Shown here one piece after another: positions 1 to 8,619 of a stretch of 13,239 nucleotides of DNA. The stretch covers positions 1 to 13,239 of the forward strand of contig DNMQ01000396.1 in NCBI GenBank assembly GCA_003488145.1, written 5' to 3'. How positions within the stretch are numbered: the stretch's first letter is position 1; each line of letters begins with the position of its first letter. The notes below the pieces were generated by a model. That model worked only from the letters and a program-made list of their open reading frames with translations. It ran no database searches and had not been told where the DNA came from. This stretch comes from Pseudomonas sp. (GTDB lineage Bacteria > Pseudomonadota > Gammaproteobacteria > Pseudomonadales > Pseudomonadaceae). Made by a program: the position numbers and the translations under genes.

Positions 1-207
1 GTTGCCCCGCGGCTGGCCGCTGGCCCCGGCCGCCAGCGCGCTGCCGCCCGGACCGGACAGGGCGTTGCCGGGTGAACCGCCGCCGTGGCCGGCGGTCAGT
101 TCGCTCAAGCCACCGTTGGCGGGCTTGCCGCTCGCGCCGGATTGCTGCTTCTGCAACAGGTGGTGCCCGGACCTGGGCAGTTGATCGAGAGGGCCTCTGG
201 TTTTCAT
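1..207 (-). CDS. N-terminus of DUF533-like protein, partial at left edge
   Basis: An open frame begins at an ATG at 207-205, preceded by a GGGGA Shine-Dalgarno 6 nt upstream, and runs 69 codons without a stop to the window edge. The start (MKTRGPLDQLP), the Gln/Lys-rich segment near residues 19-23 and the Gly/Ala/Ser-rich stretch from about residue 26 resemble the N-terminus of Pseudomonas DUF533 (YebE/TerB-like) proteins. In those, as I recall them, a glycine-rich linker precedes a hydrophobic membrane-associated segment and a cytoplasmic helical domain. Several positions where I expect leucine are Pro, Ser, Thr or Gln here, which would weaken the hydrophobic segment, so the gene may be diverged or decaying. 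It lies 43 bp downstream of the flavin reductase on the same strand. The function of the family is not established. The assignment rests on the N-terminus alone. Confidence 0.5.
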   Translation of the reverse strand, partial: MKTRGPLDQLPRSGHHLLQKQQSGASGKPANGGLSELTAGHGGGSPGNALSGPGGSALAAGASGQPRGN

Positions 208-250
208 CGAAGTCCCCAAACGGATTGAATCAGGATTTGAACAGCAGTGC

Positions 251-1420
<1,170 letters not shown>

Positions 1421-1455
1421 TCATGCCCAGCGCGACATCGGTGGAACTGTCAGCC

Positions 1456-3549
1456 TCAGGCGTCGCTGACCTGCACCGGCACACCGTTGAGCGCCGCGTT
1501 GCCGGAAACGTCCAGCTCACGCTCATCGGTCAGGTCATTGCTGCTAACGCCCGGCTGCTGCCGCGCGATATCCATTTGCACGCCAGGACGGGCGTGTCCC
1601 CAACCATGGGGCAGACTGACCACGCCGGGCATCATTTCCTCGCTGGCCAGCGCCTCCACCTCGACCACGCCGACCCGCGAATGCACGCGCACCCGCTGGC
1701 CATCCTGCAAAGTCCGGGCAGCCATGTCCGCAGGGTGCATCAGCAGCTGGTGACGCGGCTTGCCCTTCACCAAGCGCTGGTAGTTGTGCATCCAGGAATT
1801 GTTGCTGCGTACATGGCGACGGCCAATCAGCAACAGCTCGTCGACACCCGCCTGAGACTGCGTGGCGAAACGCTGCAGATCGTCCAGCATCAGCGCCGGC
1901 GCGGCCTGGATGCGCTTGTTCGGCGTTTTCAGGCGCCTCGCCAGATTCGGCTTGAGCGGCCCTAGATCCAGCCCGTGGGGATAATCCTCCAGTGCTGCCA
2001 GGCTCAGCTTGCGCTCGGACTTGTCGCCGTATGGCCCATGGCGCAGCGCCAGGTCCATCATCTGCTGCGGCGGCATGGTGGGCTTCAGCTCGACACCCAC
2101 CCGCCCCGCGTAGGCCTTAGCCAGCCCGATGAAGATTTCCCAGTCGTGCAGCGCACCCTCGGGCTTGGGCAGCACCGGCTGGTTGAAGCGAGTGACGTTG
2201 CGCACGGCGAGCAGATTGAATGTCGCGTCGTAATGGTCGTGCTCCAGCGGCGCGGTCGGCGGCAGGATCACGTCGGCATAGCGAGTGGTTTCGTTGATGT
2301 AGAAGTCCACGCTGAGCATGAACTCCAGTCCATCCAGCGCCTGCTCCAGCTTGCGCCCGTTGGGCGTGGAGAGCACCGGGTTGCCGGCCACGGTGATCAG
2401 TGCACGCACCTGTCCCTCCCCAGGCTCGAGCATTTCCTCGGCCAGCGCCGCTACCGGCAGTTCGCCGCCGTACTCCGGCAACTGCGACACCCGGCTGCGC
2501 CAGGCGGCGAAATGGCCGCCGGAGGTGGTTTCCACCAGATCCACGGCGGGTTCGGTGCACAGCGCGCCGCCGACCCGATCGAGATTGCCGGTGACCAGGT
2601 TGATCAGCTGCACCAGCCACTGGCAGAGCGTACCGAAGGCCTGGGTCGAAACGCCCATGCGTCCGTAGCAGACCGCCTTGTCCGCCGCCGCGAAATCTCG
2701 CGCCAGCTGGCGGATCTGCTCAGCCGGAACACCGCAACGAGCGCTCATCGCTTCGGCGCTGAAGGCGGCGATTGCCGTGCGCACCTCCTCGATGTCGTCC
2801 AGCGGAAGTTCGGTGCTACGCGTCAGGCCTTCCTCGAACAGGGTATTGAGCAGGCCGAACAGCAGCGCGGCGTCCTGTCCGGGGCGGACGAACAGGTGCT
2901 GGTCGGCGATCGCGGCGGTCTCGCTGCGCCGCGGATCGACCACCACCAGCTTGCCGCCTCGGGCGCGGATTGCCTTCAGCCGCTTCTCCACGTCAGGTAC
3001 GGTCATGATGCTGCCGTTGGAGGCAAGCGGATTGCCGCCGAGAATCAGCATGAAATCGGTGTGATCGATGTCCGGCACAGGCAGCAACAGGCCGTGGCCG
3101 TACATCAGATGGCTGGTCAGGTGATGCGGCAGCTGATCGACCGAGGTCGCGGAAAAGCGATTGCGCGTCTTCAGCAGCCCGAGGAAGTAGTTGCTGTGGG
3201 TCATCAGCCCGTAGTTGTGCACACTCGGGTTGCCCTGGTAGATGGCCACGGCATTGGCGCCGTGGCGCTCGCGGATCTCAGCGAGGCGCTCGGCGACCAG
3301 TTCATACGCCTCGTCCCAGCCGATCGCCTGCCACTCATCGCCGCAGCGGCGCATCGGGTGGCGCAGCCGGTCAGGGTCGTTCTGGATGTCCTGCAGCGCC
3401 ACCGCTTTCGGACAGATATGGCCGCGACTGAAGCTGTCGAGGGGGTCGCCCTTGATCGAAAGGATGCGCTCGCCTTCGGTCTGGATGGTCAGGCCGCAGA
3501 TGGCTTCGCACAGGTGACAGGCACGGTGATGGACGGTCGTGTCGCTCAT
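1456..3549 (-). CDS. Molybdopterin oxidoreductase family protein (formate dehydrogenase/nitrate reductase-like)
   Basis: A 697-residue protein of the DMSO reductase superfamily, expected to bind bis-MGD and one [4Fe-4S] cluster and to catalyse a two-electron redox or oxygen-transfer reaction. The cluster motif is Cys11-x2-Cys14-x3-Cys18-x27-Cys46. The molybdopterin-binding core runs from about residue 50 to 430, with LGGNPLASNG (170-179), VVVDPRRSE (202-210) and GNLDRVGG (321-328). The C-terminal dinucleotide-binding domain covers about 570-697, with RRHVRSNNSWMHN (577-589) and LPHGWGH (646-652). The segment where Fdh and Nap enzymes carry the Mo-ligand Cys or Sec reads FSATSVDQLPHH (132-143) and has neither. 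There is no Tat signal and no partner electron-transfer subunit nearby, so it is probably cytoplasmic. I chose the ATG at 3549 because it follows GGGAA at suitable spacing and puts the cluster motif near the N-terminus. An ATG five codons upstream is possible. The substrate is unknown. Confidence 0.9.
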   Translation of the reverse strand: MSDTTVHHRACHLCEAICGLTIQTEGERILSIKGDPLDSFSRGHICPKAVALQDIQNDPDRLRHPMRRCGDEWQAIGWDEAYELVAERLAEIRERHGANAVAIYQGNPSVHNYGLMTHSNYFLGLLKTRNRFSATSVDQLPHHLTSHLMYGHGLLLPVPDIDHTDFMLILGGNPLASNGSIMTVPDVEKRLKAIRARGGKLVVVDPRRSETAAIADQHLFVRPGQDAALLFGLLNTLFEEGLTRSTELPLDDIEEVRTAIAAFSAEAMSARCGVPAEQIRQLARDFAAADKAVCYGRMGVSTQAFGTLCQWLVQLINLVTGNLDRVGGALCTEPAVDLVETTSGGHFAAWRSRVSQLPEYGGELPVAALAEEMLEPGEGQVRALITVAGNPVLSTPNGRKLEQALDGLEFMLSVDFYINETTRYADVILPPTAPLEHDHYDATFNLLAVRNVTRFNQPVLPKPEGALHDWEIFIGLAKAYAGRVGVELKPTMPPQQMMDLALRHGPYGDKSERKLSLAALEDYPHGLDLGPLKPNLARRLKTPNKRIQAAPALMLDDLQRFATQSQAGVDELLLIGRRHVRSNNSWMHNYQRLVKGKPRHQLLMHPADMAARTLQDGQRVRVHSRVGVVEVEALASEEMMPGVVSLPHGWGHARPGVQMDIARQQPGVSSNDLTDERELDVSGNAALNGVPVQVSDA

Positions 3550-3564
3550 TTCGGATTCCCGCAT

Positions 3565-3605
3565 GGCGCTGTTGTTGTCCAGCCACTCTAGGCGCCATGG
3601 CCGCG
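3565..3605 (-). promoter_or_regulatory. Weak sigma70-like promoter candidate for the molybdopterin gene
   Basis: In the 128-bp gap between recJ and the molybdopterin gene, the minus strand reads TTGTTG, 17 bp, TAGAGT, just upstream of the start at 3549. The match is modest and the boundaries are approximate. The same gap holds a nine-base direct repeat TCAGCCGGC (3645-3653 and 3660-3668 on the plus strand). Each copy carries the self-complementary GCCGGC, so a short hairpin behind recJ is possible. It has no T-tract. Confidence 0.25.
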
Positions 3606-3677
3606 GGCAACAATCAGACGTCTTGACGGGGAATGGCGCTGGATTCAGCCGGCCTATCGTCAGCCGGCATGCATCGA

Positions 3678-5393
3678 TCAGCGCGGGGCAATATGCGCCA
3701 CCATCAGCTGCACGCTTTCCTGGCCGCGGTACTCGTTGACGTCCAGCTTGTAGGCCAGTTCGGCCCAGCGCACCGTCGGATTCGGCCAGATTTCGCGGTC
3801 GATGTTGAAGGCAATGCCATCGAGGGTCAGCGATCCACATTCACTTTTCAGCACCAGCTTCAAATGGCGCTCGCCGACGATACGCTGCTGCACCAGCTGG
3901 AACACCCCATGAAACATCGGCTCGGGAAAGTGCTGGCCCCAGGGCCCGGCGTTGCGCAGCGCACGCGCCAGTTCCAGGTGGAACTCCTCGACGCTGAGCT
4001 GGCCGTCGGTGAGCAGCCGACCGGTGAGATCGTCCTCGCACAGCTGGCGGCGCACTTCAGCATCGAAGGCGGCGGCGAAGGCGCCGAAGTTGGCTTGCGG
4101 CAGCGACAGCCCGGCCGCCATGGCGTGCCCGCCGAACTTGCTGATCAAGCCAGGATGCTTGGCGGCAACCGCATCCAGCGCATCGCGGATATGAAAGCCC
4201 GGCACCGAGCGCGCCGAGCCCTTGAGCAGCCCGTCGCCAGCATCGGCGAAGGCGATGGTCGGGCGGTGGTAGCGCTCCTTCAGGCGCGAAGCCAGGATGC
4301 CGATCACACCCTGATGCCAGTCCGCCTCGAACAGGCAGAGGCCGAACGGCAGGTCTTCCAGCGGCAGATCCTTGAGCTGCGCCAGCGCCTCGCGCTGCAT
4401 GCCCTGCTCGATGCTCTTGCGGTCCTTGTTCAGCTCATCGAGCTGGACCGCCATATCGCGCGCCAGTGCCTCGTCCTCGCAGAGCAGGCATTCGATGCCC
4501 AGCGACATGTCATCCAGCCGCCCGGCCGCGTTGAGCCGCGGGCCGAGAATGAAGCCCAGATCGGTGGAGGTGATGCGCCGATGATCGCGCCCGGCCACTT
4601 CGAGGATCGCCCGCAGGCCCGCCCTCGCCCGCCCCGCGCGAATCCGCGCCAAGCCCTGATGGACCAGAATGCGGTTGTTGGCATCCAGCGGCACCACATC
4701 AGCGACGCTGCCCAGCGCCACCAGATCGAGCAGCTCAGCCAGGTTCGGCTCGGCCCAGCCCTGACGGGTGAACCAGTCCAGCTCGCGCAGCCGTGCGCGC
4801 AGGGCCAGCAGCACATAGAAGATAACGCCGACCCCAGCGATGCACTTGCTGGGGAAGGCGCACTCAGGCTGATTGGGGTTGACGATGGCATCAGCCGCCG
4901 GCAGTTCGTGACCCGGCAGGTGATGGTCCGTGACCAGCACCTTGAGCCCTGCGGCCTTGGCCGCCGCCACGCCGTCGACGCTGGAGATGCCGTTGTCCAC
5001 CGTCACCAGCAGATCGGGCTCGCGCTGCAAAGCAACGGCAACGATTTCCGGCGTCAGACCGTAGCCATATTCGAAGCGATTGGGCACCAGGTAATCGACG
5101 TGGGCAGCGCCAAGCTGGCGCAAGCCAAGTACACCCACGGTGCTGGCCGTAGCGCCATCGGCATCGAAATCGCCGACGAACAGGATGCGCTGGCGCTTTT
5201 CCAGCGCCTCGACCAGCAGCTCCACCGCCGCATCGATGCCCTTGAGCTGCTTATAAGGAATCAACCGCGCCAGCCCCTTGTCCAGCTCCTCAGCGCAGGT
5301 CACGCCACGGGCCGCGTAGAGGCGCTGCAGCAGCGGCGGCAGCTCGCCAAGGTCGGGCAGCTGCTCGGGCAGGGGGCGGGGTTCGATACGCAT
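3678..5393 (-). CDS. recJ: Single-stranded-DNA-specific exonuclease RecJ
   Basis: RecJ is the 5'-to-3' single-strand DNA exonuclease of recombination (RecFOR pathway), mismatch repair and base excision repair, and uses Mn/Mg. The 571 residues match the usual length of about 575. DHH-family motifs are present in order: VGDFDADG with Asp75, Asp77 and Asp79, VTVDNG with Asp133, TDHHLPG with Asp156-His157-His158, LVALGSVADVVPL near 224-236 with Asp232, and the DHHA1 motif GGHAMAAG (421-428). The C-terminal part (about 450-571) corresponds to the OB-fold DNA-binding domain. The ATG at 5393 has only a weak GGAA site upstream. It follows the MarR-like gene by 27 bp on the same strand, so the two may share a transcript. 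Intact and confidently assigned. Confidence 0.97.
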   Translation of the reverse strand: MRIEPRPLPEQLPDLGELPPLLQRLYAARGVTCAEELDKGLARLIPYKQLKGIDAAVELLVEALEKRQRILFVGDFDADGATASTVGVLGLRQLGAAHVDYLVPNRFEYGYGLTPEIVAVALQREPDLLVTVDNGISSVDGVAAAKAAGLKVLVTDHHLPGHELPAADAIVNPNQPECAFPSKCIAGVGVIFYVLLALRARLRELDWFTRQGWAEPNLAELLDLVALGSVADVVPLDANNRILVHQGLARIRAGRARAGLRAILEVAGRDHRRITSTDLGFILGPRLNAAGRLDDMSLGIECLLCEDEALARDMAVQLDELNKDRKSIEQGMQREALAQLKDLPLEDLPFGLCLFEADWHQGVIGILASRLKERYHRPTIAFADAGDGLLKGSARSVPGFHIRDALDAVAAKHPGLISKFGGHAMAAGLSLPQANFGAFAAAFDAEVRRQLCEDDLTGRLLTDGQLSVEEFHLELARALRNAGPWGQHFPEPMFHGVFQLVQQRIVGERHLKLVLKSECGSLTLDGIAFNIDREIWPNPTVRWAELAYKLDVNEYRGQESVQLMVAHIAPR

Positions 5394-5420
5394 CGGCGGA
5401 TTCCAGACTCGTGAAACGGA

Positions 5421-5948
5421 TTACAGGGAGGTGGCCGCGCGTGCGGCCTGATCGTACAGGCCGGACATGGCGCGCAGCATGCCCGCCAGGCGATGGATCT
5501 CATCGGGATCGATATTCAGGTTCTCGAACGACGCGATCAGGCATTCGCGGCGGATGTCGGCGTATTCCTGGCAGAGCGCGCGACCCTTTTCGGTGGTGCG
5601 ATAGAACATTTCCTTGCCCTGCTTGGCACCTTCCACCAGGCCGAGTTTGCTCAGCTTCTTCAGCGCGTAGGTCACGGTGTGCGTGTCTTCCACGTTGAGC
5701 AGCAGGCAGATGTCCGCCTGTCGCTTGGCGCGGCCGCGACTGGCGAGGTTGTGCAGCACCATGACGTCCAGCGCGTTCATCTCTACCGTGCCGCAGGCCT
5801 GCATGCAGCGCTCCATCCAGCGCATCAGCGCGGCGCTGGCGACGATGATGCCGTACTCCAGTTCAGAGAGTTCCTGCGACTGCTCGGCGAGGTGCGCCGA
5901 AGCGACGATCGAAGATCGCAACGGGCGGGGGCTTTTGGCGTCAACCAT
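5421..5948 (-). CDS. MarR-like winged-helix transcriptional regulator
   Basis: A 175-residue protein with a predicted winged helix: helices at about 55-85 (NALDVMVLHNLASRG and following), a recognition helix near 89-103 (HTVTYALKKLSKLGL) and a wing near 106-119 (EGAKQGKEMFYRTTEKG). Long N- and C-terminal helices (about 25-50 and 120-172) would form a dimer interface as in MarR proteins. I recall similar Pseudomonas proteins annotated as winged-helix regulators of a MarR-related group, but the ligand is unknown. I chose the ATG at 5948 because AGGA lies 8 nt upstream. A frame extension to 6029 has no comparable site. The gene is divergent from pxpA, and the 192-bp gap between them carries repeated GATA(A/C) half-sites, so control of the pxp operon and of itself is the natural inference. 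5-oxoproline or glutamate status would be candidate signals. It lies 27 bp upstream of recJ. Confidence 0.85.
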   Translation of the reverse strand: MVDAKSPRPLRSSIVASAHLAEQSQELSELEYGIIVASAALMRWMERCMQACGTVEMNALDVMVLHNLASRGRAKRQADICLLLNVEDTHTVTYALKKLSKLGLVEGAKQGKEMFYRTTEKGRALCQEYADIRRECLIASFENLNIDPDEIHRLAGMLRAMSGLYDQAARAATSL

Positions 5949-5984
5949 CTTGAGTTCCTGATTGATGAAGCGGCAGCGCCGTTC

Positions 5985-6009
5985 GTATCGATGTGGCGGG
6001 AAAGGATAC
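5985..6009. promoter_or_regulatory. Outlying GTATC/GATAC inverted pair
   Basis: GTATC (5985-5989) and GATAC (6005-6009) form an inverted pair 15 bp apart, just upstream of the regulator's start. They use the same half-site as the denser array at 6058-6087. This may be a secondary operator for autoregulation, or chance, as the words are only five bases long. Confidence 0.25.
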
Positions 6010-6055
6010 AGCAATGTCCGCTCAGGCACTTCAGACGGCCGACGGAAGAAATACG

Positions 6056-6088
6056 CTGATAATTTATCGATACTTTATCAGTGTATCG
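6056..6088. promoter_or_regulatory. Tandem operator-like array between regulator and pxpA
   Basis: Two 11-bp elements abut exactly: GATAATTTATC (6058-6068), a perfect odd-centred palindrome, and GATACTTTATC (6069-6079), the same with one mismatch. A further GTATC half-site follows (6083-6087). Wider dyads also fit: CTGATAA/TTATCAG (6056-6062 and 6075-6081) and CGATAC/GTATCG (6068-6073 and 6083-6088). The 11-bp period puts both elements on one DNA face. The array is 53 bp before the pxpA GTG and about 110 bp before the regulator's ATG, as expected for an operator serving both. The AT-rich core (TGATAAT) could also be a -10 element, but I see no good -35. Confidence 0.55.
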
Positions 6089-6140
6089 ACCCTCAACGCC
6101 GCCGCAAACGCACCAGTCCATTTCGAAAGGAGCAGCCATC

Positions 6141-6890
6141 GTGAGTCGTCTCTTACTCAATTGCGATATAGGGGAAAGCTTCGGCGCCTGGACCATGGGC
6201 CTGGATGCCGAGGTGATGCCTTTCATCGACTGCGCCAATGTCGCCTGCGGCTTCCACGCGTCCGATCCGCAGATCATGCGGCGCACGGTCGCATTGGCAC
6301 GCAAGCATGATGTGCGCATCGGCGCCCATCCGGCCTATCCGGATCTGGTCGGCTTCGGCCGGCGCTCCATGGCCTGCAGCCCGGCCGAAGTGGAGAACAT
6401 GCTGCTCTACCAGATCGGCGCGCTCGACGGCATCTGCCGCGCTGAAGGCACGCAGGTCCGCTACGTCAAACCCCACGGTGCGCTGTACAACGACATGATG
6501 CGCCAGCCCGACCTGCTGCGCGCAGTGATGAGCGCCATCAAGGCCTACAGCGCCAACCTGCCGCTGATGCTGATGTCCACCCGCGACAACAGCACGAGCC
6601 AGGCGCTGGCGGAAGAAATGGGCATCACCCTGTGGTTTGAAGTGTTCTCCGACCGCGCCTATGACGCCGCCGGCATGCTTGTTTCGCGCAGCCTGCCAGG
6701 CGCCGTCCACCACGATGCAGAAACCGTTGCCGACCAGGCCCTGCGCCTGGCCAAGGGCGAGGCGCTGATTGCGAGCGATGGCAGCGCGCTGATTCTGCAG
6801 GCCGATACCCTCTGCGTGCATGGCGACAACGCCGGTTCCATAGCCGCCGTCCAGCGCATCCGCCACGCGCTGCAAGCGCTTCCCGCATGA
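6141..6890 (+). CDS. pxpA: 5-oxoprolinase subunit PxpA (LamB/YcsF family)
   Basis: PxpA is one of three subunits of the prokaryotic ATP-dependent 5-oxoprolinase, which opens the ring of 5-oxoproline (pyroglutamate) to give glutamate in the cytoplasm. The 249 residues match the family length of about 245-255. Family signatures are visible: [11 protein letters not shown] near the N-terminus, [50 protein letters not shown] and CVHGDN near the C-terminus, together a polysaccharide-deacetylase-like barrel. The start is a GTG at 6141-6143, preceded by a strong AAGGAG 9 nt upstream. An ATG at 6081 in the same frame lacks such a site and would add residues unlike the family. The stop overlaps the pxpB start by 4 bp (ATGA). 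It is the first gene of the operon and divergent from the MarR-like regulator. Assignment is secure. Confidence 0.96.
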   Translation: MSRLLLNCDIGESFGAWTMGLDAEVMPFIDCANVACGFHASDPQIMRRTVALARKHDVRIGAHPAYPDLVGFGRRSMACSPAEVENMLLYQIGALDGICRAEGTQVRYVKPHGALYNDMMRQPDLLRAVMSAIKAYSANLPLMLMSTRDNSTSQALAEEMGITLWFEVFSDRAYDAAGMLVSRSLPGAVHHDAETVADQALRLAKGEALIASDGSALILQADTLCVHGDNAGSIAAVQRIRHALQALPA

Positions 6891-7594
6891 AGCCGCGGAT
6901 CGAAGTGGTCGGCGTCGACAGCCTGTTGTTGCGCCTGTTCGATCAGATCGACGAAGGCAACATGCCCTGGATGCTTGCCGCCAGTCAGCGGGTGCGCGAC
7001 GCCTTCGGCACGGCACTGATCGATCTGGTGCCTTCCTACACCACCCTGCTGGTGCATTACGACCTGATCCAACTGGACGACCTGCAGGCTCGCCAGCACC
7101 TTCACCAAGCGCTCGAGGGTCTGCAGCCCGCCGCCGCCGAAACTGCGCGCCAGCATGCAATCCCAGTGTGGTACGACGCCAGCGTCGGCCCCGAGCTACG
7201 AGCGCTAGGCAAGCGCAGCGGGCTCGGTGTAGCCGGCGTGATCGAGCAACACAGCGCACACATCTATCAGGTCTTCGCCCTCGGCTTCGCACCCGGCTTC
7301 GCCTTTCTCGGGCTGGTCGATGAGCGTTTGGCCAGCCCGCGCCTGGCCACACCACGCAAGCAGGTGCCGGCCGGAAGCCTGGGCATCGCCGATCGGCAAA
7401 CCGCCATATATCCGTTGGTATCGCCGGGTGGCTGGAACCTGATCGGTCGCAGCCCGGTTCGCCTGTTCGACCGCGAGCTCGACGGCTATAGCCTGTGGCA
7501 ACCAGGCGACCGGGTGCGCTTCGTGCCCATCGAGCGCGCCGAATTCATCCGCCTGGGCGGCAACGACAGCCCTTTCCAGGAGACTGCCGCATGA
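6887..7594 (+). CDS. pxpB: 5-oxoprolinase subunit PxpB (KipI family)
   Basis: PxpB (YbgJ/KipI, also called allophanate hydrolase subunit 1-like) pairs with PxpC to form the half of 5-oxoprolinase thought to activate the substrate with ATP. The 235 residues cover the full family length. The conserved parts are the N-terminal [14 protein letters not shown], the central [25 protein letters not shown], the cyclophilin-like core with [13 protein letters not shown], the segment [25 protein letters not shown] and [12 protein letters not shown], and a C-terminal PGDRVRF. The start ATG at 6887 overlaps the pxpA stop and the stop overlaps the pxpC start, both as ATGA, which implies translational coupling. 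The Bacillus homologue KipI inhibits the sporulation kinase KinA, but no such role is expected here. No damage is seen. Confidence 0.95.
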   Translation: MKPRIEVVGVDSLLLRLFDQIDEGNMPWMLAASQRVRDAFGTALIDLVPSYTTLLVHYDLIQLDDLQARQHLHQALEGLQPAAAETARQHAIPVWYDASVGPELRALGKRSGLGVAGVIEQHSAHIYQVFALGFAPGFAFLGLVDERLASPRLATPRKQVPAGSLGIADRQTAIYPLVSPGGWNLIGRSPVRLFDRELDGYSLWQPGDRVRFVPIERAEFIRLGGNDSPFQETAA

Positions 7595-8505
7595 GCCTGC
7601 TTATCGAACGCGCCGGCGCATTGGCCAGCTTGCAGGATGGCGGCCGTATGGGCGTCCGCCACCTCGGCGTTACCCAGGGCGGCCCGGTGGACTGGATTTC
7701 CCACGGCTGGGCCAACTGGCTGCTTGGAAATCCTGTGCAGGCCGCGACGGTGGAAATCACGCTGGGGAATTTCAGCCTTCGCGCAGAAACCGATACCTGC
7801 CTGGCGATCTGCGGTGCCGATCTCGGCGCCGCGCTCGATGACGAGGCCATCGCGCCGGGGCGTAGCTTCGAGGTCCGTAAGGGTCAGCTGCTTGCCTTCG
7901 CGCATCCAAAGCGAGGCGTTCGCGCCTATCTCGCCGCACCAGGCGGCTTCCAGGCGACACCCGTGTTGGGCAGCTACGCCACGGTCCGGCGCGAGCAGCT
8001 CGGCGGCTTGTCCGGTGACGGCCAAGCGCTGGCCGAGGGAGACCGCTTGCACTGGCTCGGCGGTGTTTCTGCTGCCCCCCGAGAGCTACCAGTGCAAACC
8101 GTCACCCCACTATCGAGCCCTACCCTGGCGGTCGTGCTCGGCGCGCAGATTGGTGATTTCAGCGGCCAGAGCCTGTTCGATGCCTTCAACAGCGACTGGA
8201 CAGTCGATCAACGAGCCGACCGCATGGGCGTGCGCTTGCTCGGCCCCGCGCTTCACAGCACGCGCTCATCCATGATTTCCGAAGGCGTGCCGCTGGGGGC
8301 AATCCAGGTTCCGGCCGACGGGCAGCCGATCATCCTGCTAAACGACCGCCAGACAATCGGCGGCTATCCACGCCTCGGCGCGCTGACACCTGCGGCGGTG
8401 GCCCAGCTGGCGCAGTGCCTGCCCGGTACCCCTCTCAGGCTCAAACCGATTTCACTGGAGGCCGCGCAACGCGCGCAACGCGAACTGCTCGCCCAGTGGC
8501 GGTAG
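7591..8505 (+). CDS. pxpC: 5-oxoprolinase subunit PxpC (KipA / biotin-dependent carboxyltransferase-like)
   Basis: PxpC (YbgK/KipA, often annotated biotin-dependent carboxyltransferase family or allophanate hydrolase subunit 2) forms the complex with PxpB that works with PxpA on 5-oxoproline. The 304 residues match the family. Visible signatures are the N-terminal GALASLQDGGRMGVRHLGVTQGGPVDW, the CGADLGAALDD segment, YLAAPGG, the RADRMGVRLLGP motif, ISEGVPLGAIQVPADGQPI and the C-terminal NDRQTIGGYPRLG. I chose the ATG at 7591 because it overlaps the pxpB stop (ATGA) and follows CCAGGAG. A longer reading from 7495 would run back through pxpB. It is not linked to urea carboxylase, so a 5-oxoprolinase role is favoured over allophanate chemistry. 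The transporter follows after 114 bp. Confidence 0.95.
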   Translation: MSLLIERAGALASLQDGGRMGVRHLGVTQGGPVDWISHGWANWLLGNPVQAATVEITLGNFSLRAETDTCLAICGADLGAALDDEAIAPGRSFEVRKGQLLAFAHPKRGVRAYLAAPGGFQATPVLGSYATVRREQLGGLSGDGQALAEGDRLHWLGGVSAAPRELPVQTVTPLSSPTLAVVLGAQIGDFSGQSLFDAFNSDWTVDQRADRMGVRLLGPALHSTRSSMISEGVPLGAIQVPADGQPIILLNDRQTIGGYPRLGALTPAAVAQLAQCLPGTPLRLKPISLEAAQRAQRELLAQWR

Positions 8506-8560
8506 TCGCTCATAAGGAGCAGCTGACCAGCAGCCAGTTATTTCTACAAAAACAACATTA

Positions 8561-8576
8561 CCGGGTATGACCCCGG
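8561..8576 (+). other. Small GC hairpin between pxpC and the transporter
   Basis: CCGGG (8561-8565), a 6-nt loop and CCCGG (8572-8576) form a short stem in the 114-bp gap. No T-run follows, so it is a poor terminator. It could stabilise or partition the operon mRNA. The rest of the gap is A-rich and shows no second promoter that I would defend. Confidence 0.3.
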
Positions 8577-8619
8577 CGCATTTCTACCTGCCCCAACGCC
8601 AAGAAAAAGAAGGTATCCA

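Noticed and set aside
3645..3668. GCCGGC repeat behind recJ as an intrinsic terminator
   Set aside because: The stem is only 6 bp with a 9-nt loop and no T-tract on the minus strand. GCCGGC is also common in high-GC DNA.
1975..5414. Two very long plus-strand open frames (1975-3591 and 3633-5414)
   Set aside because: They lie exactly antisense to the molybdopterin oxidoreductase and recJ. Their translations are rich in His, Gln, Arg and Ala with no family motif, as expected from the complementary strand of high-GC codons.
6153..7355. Long minus-strand open frame over pxpA and pxpB
   Set aside because: It is antisense to two well-recognised genes with strong ribosome sites and coupled overlaps. 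Its composition is Arg/His-rich and unlike a real protein.
7591..8505. Allophanate hydrolase or urea carboxylase function for PxpB/PxpC
   Set aside because: There is no urea carboxylase, amidase or biotin carrier nearby, and PxpA is translationally coupled, which marks the 5-oxoprolinase arrangement.
8506..8619. yybP-ykoY-type manganese riboswitch or leader peptide before the Nramp-fold gene
   Set aside because: I cannot find the conserved loops of that riboswitch by eye. An AAGGAG at 8515-8520 has no ATG, GTG or TTG at proper spacing. Only a small hairpin is present.
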